From Bacillota bacterium (lineage in GTDB: Bacteria; Eremiobacterota; SpSt-956; JAKJGF01): a stretch of 13,159 bases of DNA. Where the stretch lies: positions 1-13,159 of the forward strand of contig JAKPQU010000327.1 of the NCBI GenBank assembly GCA_029555925.1, written 5' to 3'. The translations under genes were made by a program, and so were the position numbers. Below the pieces are notes generated by a model, which was not told the origin of the DNA, ran no database searches, and saw only the letters and a list, made by a program, of their open reading frames with translations. Shown here one piece after another: positions 7,462-13,159 of this stretch (positions within the stretch are counted from its first letter, which is position 1; each line of letters starts with the position of its first letter).

Positions 7462-7884
7462 ATGGGAGAAGAAACATATGCAATTGAAAAATCTTTTGAA
7501 TTACAGGAACAGGATAGAGCACTCGGCGCTTTTTGTTACGGAGGAATACTCTTAAACCTGGTTACAGGCATAGGAGGACTTATTGTACCTCTTTATGTGC
7601 TTATATCGGAAAAGAAAAACACACCGCCTTTAAAACTCCATGCCATACAATCTCTTGCAAGTCAAGGAGGATTTTATGTAATTACCGTTCTGGCATGGGC
7701 ACTGGTACAAATAATTACTAATTTCACATGTCTGGGATTATTGCTGGCCATACCTCTGGGACTTTTACTGCCCCTTGCCTGTGTTGGAGCACATCTTTAC
7801 TGGGCTTATAAGACATATCAGGGAGAAGGTTTTACTATACCTTTTATTTCGGATTTTGTGACAAAGCAATTCAAAAAAGAATAA
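7462..7884 (+). CDS. DUF4870-like (Tic20-type) small membrane protein
   Basis: A 140-residue membrane protein. A short acidic N-terminus with Q-D-R-A at 17-20 precedes hydrophobic helices at about 22-48, 71-86 and 90-116; between the first two is a polar loop with H60-A-I-Q-S, the type of H-A-x-Q-S/A segment common in DUF4870 proteins. The length and layout fit that family, whose biochemical function is not established. A strong AGAGGAGG ribosome binding site (7448-7455) precedes the ATG. It is the first gene of a tightly spaced operon: the next start is nine bases after this stop. The context suggests it partners the two zinc-ribbon membrane proteins that follow. The family call is from the visible pattern only. 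Confidence 0.8.
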   Translation: MGEETYAIEKSFELQEQDRALGAFCYGGILLNLVTGIGGLIVPLYVLISEKKNTPPLKLHAIQSLASQGGFYVITVLAWALVQIITNFTCLGLLLAIPLGLLLPLACVGAHLYWAYKTYQGEGFTIPFISDFVTKQFKKE

Positions 7885-7893
7885 GGTGATGTT

Positions 7894-9186
7894 ATGAGTT
7901 CCGACTTTTTATGGAAACCGCCCGAAGGTTATGAAGAAGTTGAATCATCGGTTCCCGGTATTACAGTATTTGCTCCTGTACGTGAACATTCTGACATAAG
8001 AGAAAAAGTCAAAAAATTTGAATGTCCTCAATGCGGAGCAGATACAAAATATAATGTGTCTACCGGAGGAGTGGCATGCGAACACTGCGGTTATGTAAAA
8101 GCTGTAGAAGCAAAACATGAAGGCACTTCGGCAGAACAGTTTGAATTTACAGTTGAAACGATGAGTGAAGCAGAACAGGGATGGGGTGTGACACGGCAGG
8201 AACTTCACTGCAATAACTGCGGCGCCGAATTAACACTCAGAGAAGGAGAAATCTCTACAAAGTGCCCTTTCTGCACTTCAAGTAAGGTAAATATTCAGAC
8301 TGCAAAGTCTGATACATTGAGACCCCGTTTTCTTATTCCTTTTAAAATAAAACCTGAAGATACGGGAGTAAAAGTAAAGGAATGGCTGAAAAAGGGATGG
8401 TTTCATCCGAAAGAACTGGCCCAATCTTCAGATGTAAAGAATTTCAGCGGTATTTATATGCCCTTCTGGACCTTTGATGCAGACGTATCCTCTAAATGGG
8501 AAGCGGAGGTAGGTCACGAAGAAAGTGAACGCTATTATGATTCCGATGAAAAAGAATGGAAAACAAAAACTGAAATACACTGGCAGTGGAAAAGCGGCTA
8601 TGTAACTCTTAATCTGGATGATATCCTTATAAGCGGCAGTTCCTCTACAAGCCGTGTTATACTGGAAAAGCTCTATCCTTTTGAGTTAAAAGATCTTGTG
8701 TCATATAATCCTGATTTTCTCGCAGGCTGGAAAGCTCAGGCCTATGATGTAACTCTCATAAAAGCCTGGGAAGACGGTAAAACCACTATCAGAGAAAAGG
8801 CAAAAGGAGCCTGTTACAGAGATACCGGCTCGAGTCATATACGTAATTTCACTATGACGGCAGATCTATCAGGTGAAAAATGGCGTTATATTCTCCTTCC
8901 TGTCTATATTTCCGCCTATATGTTCAGAAATAAAGTCTATCAGGTTATGGTAAACGGTCAGACAGGGAATGTAGCCGGGCAAAGACCTGTCATATGGTGG
9001 CAGGTATGGGCTTTAATAGCCCTTATGCTGTTACCAGGAGGATTACTGGGTTTGATAGGATTACCTCTGTTATTTCTTGGCGGAGTCGGCATAGTTCCTC
9101 TTATTCTGGGATTTATTTTACTCATCTTCGGCATTACAGGTTCAATATGGATACATAATTACGCAGTCAATGAGGAGGCTTCATAA
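7894..9186 (+). CDS. Double zinc-ribbon membrane protein, paralogue 1
   Basis: A 430-residue protein. Two zinc ribbons open it: C44-x2-C47 with C62-x2-C65, and C106-x2-C109 with C124-x2-C127. A soluble domain follows (about 143-365) containing R-F-L-I-P-F (145-150), P-F-W-T-F-D (190-195), W-x-A-E-V-G (202-207) and V-N-G-Q-T-G (353-358). Two hydrophobic segments at about 369-390 and 392-418 anchor the C-terminus, so the ribbons and soluble domain probably face the cytoplasm. Zinc-ribbon proteins of this layout are often auto-annotated as helicase-like on the ribbons alone; no helicase motif is present. It starts 9 bases after the membrane gene, with AAGGTG overlapping the preceding stop as ribosome binding site, and its TAA overlaps the next ATG by one base. 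Function unknown. Confidence 0.85.
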   Translation: MSSDFLWKPPEGYEEVESSVPGITVFAPVREHSDIREKVKKFECPQCGADTKYNVSTGGVACEHCGYVKAVEAKHEGTSAEQFEFTVETMSEAEQGWGVTRQELHCNNCGAELTLREGEISTKCPFCTSSKVNIQTAKSDTLRPRFLIPFKIKPEDTGVKVKEWLKKGWFHPKELAQSSDVKNFSGIYMPFWTFDADVSSKWEAEVGHEESERYYDSDEKEWKTKTEIHWQWKSGYVTLNLDDILISGSSSTSRVILEKLYPFELKDLVSYNPDFLAGWKAQAYDVTLIKAWEDGKTTIREKAKGACYRDTGSSHIRNFTMTADLSGEKWRYILLPVYISAYMFRNKVYQVMVNGQTGNVAGQRPVIWWQVWALIALMLLPGGLLGLIGLPLLFLGGVGIVPLILGFILLIFGITGSIWIHNYAVNEEAS

Positions 9187-10289
9187 TGGACAGACCACCG
9201 TTACCTTCGGTTCAAATAGTAGAAAATACTGAAAATTCCTGGTGTGATCATCTTGTTTCAGCAGGGTGTTTTAAATGTGGCCACGCCCATCTTATAGCAA
9301 AAGAATTTCTGGAGCAGAAATGCCCCTGCTGTTATGAAGGGAACCTTGAAAGCCAGCCTGCAAGACTCAGGAAAGAACCTCCCGAATATATAATCCCCTT
9401 CACTAAAACAAAGGAAGATATAAAACCTGTAATTGAAAATTTCACGAAAGGTATATGGCTGAAGCCTGATGACTTCGACTCTTCCAGAATGCTGGAGAGG
9501 CTCCTTCCTGTATACAGACCTGCCTGGCTTATAGACTGTGATATGAAAGGCTTCTGGAAGGCAGAGGTGGGATTTGACTATCAGGTAAAAAGCTCACAGG
9601 AAAATTTTGACGGACGTCAGTGGAAAACAAAAGAGGTTATTAAAACAAATACAAAATGGGAGCCCAGAACAGGGGAACTGTGCCGCCATTACGACAATAT
9701 AAATGTGCCTGCATCAAGTGATCACGTAAAAATAACAGATCTGACAGGCGACTATGATCTTACCTGTTCCGAACCTTATTCACAGTATAAAAAACTGAAC
9801 ATTACTATCAGAATCCCTGATTTAATTCCGGAAAACATATGGCCGGATGTAAAAAATTCTATGGATGGCAAAGCTTCGGAAGAATGCAGGGTTGCTGCTT
9901 CTGCACAGCATATAGGTTATTTTACATTTAAAGGCAATTATGAAAACCTCAACTGGACACAGCTTTTACTGCCGTTGTATACCACATATTATAAAGATGA
10001 TAAAGGTAAATACCATCCTGTATATATAAACGGTCAAACAGGTGCTATAGGAGGCATAAGGCTTGCTTCTCAGAAAAAAGGCTGGCAATGGAGCGGAGGT
10101 CTTCTTCTTACAGGTATTATTACTTTTATTCTTGGCCTGCTTATCGGAACAGTAATTCCGCCTCTTGCACTTCTCGGTGCTTTTATGATACTCATGTCCT
10201 TTATTCCTTCAATTCTGTCTATTTTCCCTGTAATTTCCACCTGGAGATGGAATAAAAAACAGAAGGAAAAGAGATATGTCAGGAGTTAA
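9186..10289 (+). CDS. Zinc-ribbon membrane protein, paralogue 2
   Basis: A 367-residue protein related to its upstream neighbour but with only one ribbon (C28-x2-C31 and C46-x2-C49). Shared elements in the same order are Y-I-I-P-F (68-72), R-P-A-W (111-114), W-x-A-E-V-G (124-129), D-G-R-Q-W-K-T-K (142-149) and I-N-G-Q-T-G (281-286), followed by two hydrophobic segments at about 303-322 and 324-350 and a basic tail. The ATG overlaps the previous stop as TAATG, and GAGGAGG at 9172-9178 is a strong ribosome binding site, so translation is probably coupled. Tandem duplication within an operon suggests the two form a heteromer in the membrane with the DUF4870-like protein. No enzymatic motif is recognised. 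Confidence 0.83.
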   Translation: MDRPPLPSVQIVENTENSWCDHLVSAGCFKCGHAHLIAKEFLEQKCPCCYEGNLESQPARLRKEPPEYIIPFTKTKEDIKPVIENFTKGIWLKPDDFDSSRMLERLLPVYRPAWLIDCDMKGFWKAEVGFDYQVKSSQENFDGRQWKTKEVIKTNTKWEPRTGELCRHYDNINVPASSDHVKITDLTGDYDLTCSEPYSQYKKLNITIRIPDLIPENIWPDVKNSMDGKASEECRVAASAQHIGYFTFKGNYENLNWTQLLLPLYTTYYKDDKGKYHPVYINGQTGAIGGIRLASQKKGWQWSGGLLLTGIITFILGLLIGTVIPPLALLGAFMILMSFIPSILSIFPVISTWRWNKKQKEKRYVRS

Positions 10290-10336
10290 AGCGGTCATAG
10301 AACAGACAGAGCAGATTATCGAAAGGATGATTTTTT

Positions 10337-10546
10337 ATGTTAAAAAAAACCAGATTAAAAAAACCAGATTTTATCTACAGGAATGGTAAGCCCATATCAG
10401 TAATTTTAAATATCTCCGATTATGAGGAAATACTGGAGAGGCTCGAAGAGATAGAAGATCTAAAGTTATTGGAAGAGCTAAGGAAAAAATCTCTCGAATT
10501 TAAAGAAATTGATGAAGTTATGAAGGATTTAAAGTTAAATGCATAA
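10337..10546 (+). CDS. Antitoxin of a type II toxin-antitoxin pair (RelB/Phd-like)
   Basis: A 69-residue protein. A beta-strand segment D-F-I-Y-R-N-G-K-P-I-S-V-I-L resembles the core of Phd/YefM-type antitoxins, followed by S-D-Y-E-E-I-L-E-R and a highly charged helix rich in Glu and Lys, typical of the toxin-wrapping half. AAAGGA (10322-10327) is the ribosome binding site. It overlaps the toxin gene by eight bases, the usual coupled arrangement. Such antitoxins neutralise the partner by binding and normally repress their own promoter as a complex. It starts 47 bases after the zinc-ribbon operon on the same strand, with no terminator seen between, so it may be read from the operon promoter as well. 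Confidence 0.82.
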   Translation: MLKKTRLKKPDFIYRNGKPISVILNISDYEEILERLEEIEDLKLLEELRKKSLEFKEIDEVMKDLKLNA

Positions 10547-10793
10547 GGTTTATGTGGAAAAATCAGCTCAAAAAGATTTAAAAAAAATTCCTTTAGAAGA
10601 GCTACAAAAAATTCTGGAAGAAATAAAGAAATTATCATTAAATCCAAGACCTGCAGGATGCCGTAAACTCACCGGTTCAAAGAACGACTGGAGAATCAGA
10701 ATAGGAAATTATCGTGTAGTTTATGAAATTAATGATAGAGAAAAATCTATTAAAGTAATGATAGTCAGGCATAGAAGAAACGTATATCAATAG
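10539..10793 (+). CDS. RelE/ParE-superfamily toxin
   Basis: An 84-residue basic protein with the RelE/ParE fold pattern: an N-terminal strand K-V-Y-V-E-K, two helices (about 10-33), then L-T-G-S-K-N-D-W-R-I-R-I-G-N-Y-R (44-59), V-V-Y-E-I and a terminal V-M-I-V-R-H-R-R-N-V-Y (73-83). In RelE-type toxins the Arg of the G-x-Y-R strand and the C-terminal Arg/Tyr cluster support ribosome-dependent mRNA cleavage; R59, R79/R80 and Y83 are in matching places, favouring mRNA interferase activity over ParE gyrase inhibition, though this is inferred. Translation is coupled to the antitoxin through the eight-base overlap. Both genes are intact. The gene ends 34 bases from the convergent 5'-nucleotidase gene, with no obvious terminator between. 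Confidence 0.88.
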   Translation: MHKVYVEKSAQKDLKKIPLEELQKILEEIKKLSLNPRPAGCRKLTGSKNDWRIRIGNYRVVYEINDREKSIKVMIVRHRRNVYQ

Positions 10794-10827
10794 ATTGTTG
10801 CAGATTGCAGTACAGGGAAATTTGATT

Positions 10828-12513
10828 TTATGCCTGAACGGTTTTAATTCTTCCCTCTTCCGCAGAATTAATCTGAACCTTATCCCTGATATAATCTGCC
10901 ACGATAAGCCTTATTTTTCTTCCGTCTTCTACAGAACCTTCATCTCTTCCCGCCATAAGTGGATTCCAGTTACCCATAACATAGGAAGTGGCAAGTTTAT
11001 AATTTTTACCGGCTTCAAGAGGTTTATCTCCCACAAAAACATCTGACACCCTCTCCCCTTCGGGTTTCTTCGGATCATAGGTCATATTCAATCCGGAAAC
11101 CTGGTAGAGTCCCTGTGTGTTTTTAGGTCCCAGTAATTTGCTCACACCGTCTTCCAGAATTTTCTTTATTGTTTCTCCTGTCACATTCCATGTTTCTACC
11201 GATGCATCAAGGGATTTTCCCAGCCAGAGACTGGCTTCTGTGAGATCTTTCATTGTAATCTCACCTTCCGGAAGAACACTGGGAGGCGGATTCTTTCTGT
11301 CTGTAGCAAAAAAGTTACTGTCAAGGAGGGCAATATCGGCCTCTGTTTCCTTCCTTATAGCATCTGTCACCATGTTGCCAAGAGTAGAATCTGTCGGAGT
11401 TTTTATGTCATGAATTAATTTTTTATTTAAAAATCCAAGTTTCTCTGAAAGAATTGTATTTTCTTCTATGAGATATTTATCTTTTATAGCTTTTACATCT
11501 TCATCAATCGATGCTTTTCTATCTACAGGAATCAATTTATGCTCTATAGAAACAATCTTCCCTGTCACTCTGTCAAAGGTTAAAGCCAGATCGCCCAGAT
11601 ATAAATCATCTGTATTTACATCCGTATGAGCACCTATACCGGCATGGACGATTCTTGTGCCGTTTACTTCGACTTTTTCTTTTGTAGGCGTATGGGTATG
11701 ACCTCCTATGATAAGATCTATACCGGGAACCTGCCTGGCAATATCTTTATCGGATGTAATCTTTTTATGTGTTTCATTCGGTTCAAGTCCAAGATGTGAC
11801 ACGAGTATAATATTTTTGATGCCTTTTGCTTTCACTTCTTCCACAGATTTTTTGACTGCTTCCAGAGGGTCTGTAAGGATTACATCTTTCACTTTACTGG
11901 GGTCTACCATAAGATCTTTCTTCTCAGGTGTCCTCACACCTATAAAGGCAATCTTTATACCTTCTATTTCTGCTGTAGCGTAAGGGGCAAGGCCTTTTGT
12001 ATTTGCTCCCAGGAATGGGAAATTAGCCCTTCCTATGAGTGATATTCCTGCTTCAACGCCTCCGTCATCATAAAAATGATTGCCTGTTATGGCAATGTCA
12101 CAGTCTCTGTTATTCATAAAATCTATCTCTTCCCTGCCTCCTGAGACTATGGAGTGAAATCTGTAACCCTGTGCGGCATCACCTGCATCAACCCAGAATT
12201 CATCAGGCTTTATAAGAGTAGATACAGAGGCCATATTGCCATGAATATCATTTGTATGTTTCATGTTAAGGACGACTTCTTTATCGGACACTGTGCCCAT
12301 TATATGTTTTTCCGTCTTATGGCCTTCTATATCGAGTACAACAGGAAGAGGAACTGCAGATTTATGTTTAAAGGTAAGGAAATCTTCTTTTTCCGGCTCA
12401 CGGGAAGATATAGTAACAGAATCTTTTACAGGCAGAGCATGTTCCTCAGATTTACTTTTTTGTGTTTTTACATCATATTCAGTTTTTGTATAATTTATTC
12501 TGTTTATATTCAT
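10828..12513 (-). CDS. 5'-nucleotidase/UshA-family metallophosphoesterase
   Basis: A 561-residue two-domain protein. The metallophosphoesterase domain (about 82-330) shows D89-x-H91, G-D at 111-112, G-N-H at 144-146, H240 and G-H-T-H at 271-274, the full set of ligands for the two-metal centre. The C-terminal 5'-nucleotidase domain (about 355-545) has D-S-T-L-G-N (375-380) and Q-V-S-G-L (471-475). The family hydrolyses nucleotides or related phosphate esters, usually outside the cytoplasm. Two oddities: the N-G-G-x-R substrate loop expected near 398-404 reads L-D-S-N-F-F-A-T, so substrate may differ; and there is no signal peptide, only an 80-residue non-conserved extension starting MNINRINY with D-S-V-T-I-S-S at 31-37. 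A GGAGGGG ribosome binding site lies about nine bases upstream of the ATG. Confidence 0.9.
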   Translation of the reverse strand: MNINRINYTKTEYDVKTQKSKSEEHALPVKDSVTISSREPEKEDFLTFKHKSAVPLPVVLDIEGHKTEKHIMGTVSDKEVVLNMKHTNDIHGNMASVSTLIKPDEFWVDAGDAAQGYRFHSIVSGGREEIDFMNNRDCDIAITGNHFYDDGGVEAGISLIGRANFPFLGANTKGLAPYATAEIEGIKIAFIGVRTPEKKDLMVDPSKVKDVILTDPLEAVKKSVEEVKAKGIKNIILVSHLGLEPNETHKKITSDKDIARQVPGIDLIIGGHTHTPTKEKVEVNGTRIVHAGIGAHTDVNTDDLYLGDLALTFDRVTGKIVSIEHKLIPVDRKASIDEDVKAIKDKYLIEENTILSEKLGFLNKKLIHDIKTPTDSTLGNMVTDAIRKETEADIALLDSNFFATDRKNPPPSVLPEGEITMKDLTEASLWLGKSLDASVETWNVTGETIKKILEDGVSKLLGPKNTQGLYQVSGLNMTYDPKKPEGERVSDVFVGDKPLEAGKNYKLATSYVMGNWNPLMAGRDEGSVEDGRKIRLIVADYIRDKVQINSAEEGRIKTVQA

Positions 12514-12558
12514 AGTAAAAGTCCCCTCCGAAAAATAGCTAACAAATTTCCCTTTTAT

Positions 12559-12564
12559 ATTATA
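12559..12564 (-). promoter_or_regulatory. Candidate -10 element for the 5'-nucleotidase gene
   Basis: The minus strand reads TATAAT here, about 46 bases before the start codon at 12513. No good -35 hexamer was found at the usual spacing, so this is only a weak promoter call in AT-rich DNA. Confidence 0.3.
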
Positions 12565-12631
12565 ATCTAAAAATTAACCAGTCATAGTGATAATATGTTA
12601 ACTTTTTGTTAAATTTTCATATAAATACTTA

Positions 12632-13020
12632 CTATTCACCGGCATTACGCAGGATTGAAGCATAGAGTAATTTATTTATATATCTCTTTTTCTTAATTAA
12701 TATATCAATTAAAGGGCGAATTTCACTTATTAATCCAAGCTTCTTACATGAAAGCAGTATACCGAGAGTACCAATAACATTTATACCAAGCAGAGAAGCA
12801 TACTGTCTACCTGCAAATTCATCAATGAACACTGTATCTATCTTTTTCTCTTTTGCAATTTCTATTACTTCAGCTTCTCCTTCATCTAATTCCAGCATAA
12901 TCAAATCTCTGGCATTTATATTCTCAACTTTAACAACCTTAATCCATGTTGATTTTGCTAATTCATTACTTCCGGCTTTTTTAATTCCTTTATGCACTAT
13001 TTCATTGTATACTACCTCAG
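12632..13020 (-). pseudogene. 3' part of a DUF3368 (PIN-domain) toxin-like gene cut by a MITE
   Basis: The reading frame matches the C-terminal two thirds of DUF3368 proteins, PIN-domain nuclease-like partners of UPF0175-type antitoxins. From the junction it reads P/T-E-V-V-Y-N-E-I-V-H-K-G, then W-I-K-V-V, L-D-E-G-E-A-E, T-V-F-I-D-E, N-V-I-G-T-L-G-I-L-L and a terminal N-A-G-E. The family's N-terminal strand with the first catalytic Asp and the S-P-L-I-A-L helix, some 35-40 residues, is missing. The frame instead enters the MITE at 13021 and meets an in-frame TAA at 13075-13073 with no ATG. A 121-residue product could start at GTG (12997-12995), but it would lack the active site, so the gene is most likely dead. 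The 5' part should lie beyond the window, after the MITE. Confidence 0.82.
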
Positions 13021-13159
13021 TACCGTAACAGGTAAATTCGTAACCATTTATCAGCTTCTGCCTGACAGGCTCTTACGAAGAAAAATAATTTGCCTTATTT
13101 AATTTGTTTTACAGACAATAAATTAGCCCTTATTTAATTTCTAATACTATAGAAAAAAC
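13021..13159. mobile_element. MITE, copy 2, truncated by the window end
   Basis: From TACCGTAACAGG onward, 139 bases match the reverse complement of 2517-2655 with about 11 mismatches and no gaps; five of these cluster in the central palindrome, which reads differently here. It is thus in the opposite orientation to copy 1. The bases just before it are CTCAG, which would be the target-site duplication if repeated at the unseen far end, near 13227 if the length equals that of copy 1. It interrupts the DUF3368 reading frame. Confidence 0.85.

Noticed and set aside
7894..10289. Zinc-ribbon proteins as PriA-like helicases
   Set aside because: Only the ribbons could suggest this; there are no Walker or helicase motifs and both proteins end in membrane anchors.
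10276..10389. A 37-codon plus-strand frame starting inside the end of zinc-ribbon paralogue 2
   Set aside because: It has a plausible purine-rich upstream but overlaps the antitoxin start in another frame and resembles nothing known.
10795..12570. Several plus-strand frames opposite the 5'-nucleotidase gene
   Set aside because: All are antisense to a conserved enzyme and show no family features.

Overview
The window is AT-rich bacterial DNA with no rRNA or tRNA, so the host cannot be placed firmly. A Hanks-type Ser/Thr kinase carrying HEAT repeats, an exported NHL beta-propeller, paralogous enzymes with unusual N-termini and intergenic heptanucleotide repeats suggest an uncultured, developmentally or signalling-rich bacterial lineage. 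No phylum is claimed.

Layout. From 1 to about 6956 every gene reads on the minus strand: a partial unknown protein (1-559), two paralogous guanidino-group-modifying (peptidyl-arginine/agmatine deiminase-like) enzymes (708-2213 and 2656-4059), a secreted six-bladed NHL propeller (4333-5268) and a Ser/Thr kinase with C-terminal HEAT repeats (5415-6956). A 505-base divergent intergenic region follows. From 7462 to 10793 everything reads on the plus strand: a tightly packed trio of a DUF4870-like membrane protein and two paralogous zinc-ribbon membrane proteins, then a RelB/Phd-RelE-type toxin-antitoxin pair. From 10828 to 13020 the minus strand resumes with a 5'-nucleotidase/UshA-family phosphoesterase and the 3' part of a DUF3368 (PIN-domain) toxin-like gene.

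Mobile and repeated DNA. A 206-base transposase-less inverted-repeat element (MITE) lies at 2450-2655, flanked by the 5-base duplication CTAAG. A second copy in opposite orientation starts at 13021, has cut the PIN gene in two, and runs off the window end. Five intergenic clusters of a 7-base unit (CGTRACG and its complement) mark gene boundaries on the left half. Other inverted repeats lie at 603-641 and 2254-2289.

How the genes may relate. Three of the minus-strand proteins (partial protein, one deiminase-like enzyme, 5'-nucleotidase) share a short M-x-I-x-N start, and two of them also carry a D-[ST]-V-x-[IL]-S-S box at the identical residues 31-37, ahead of any recognisable domain. None has a Sec signal peptide although the 5'-nucleotidase family is usually exported. 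A common non-classical targeting tag is the most interesting hypothesis. The zinc-ribbon/DUF4870 cluster looks like an uncharacterised membrane complex.
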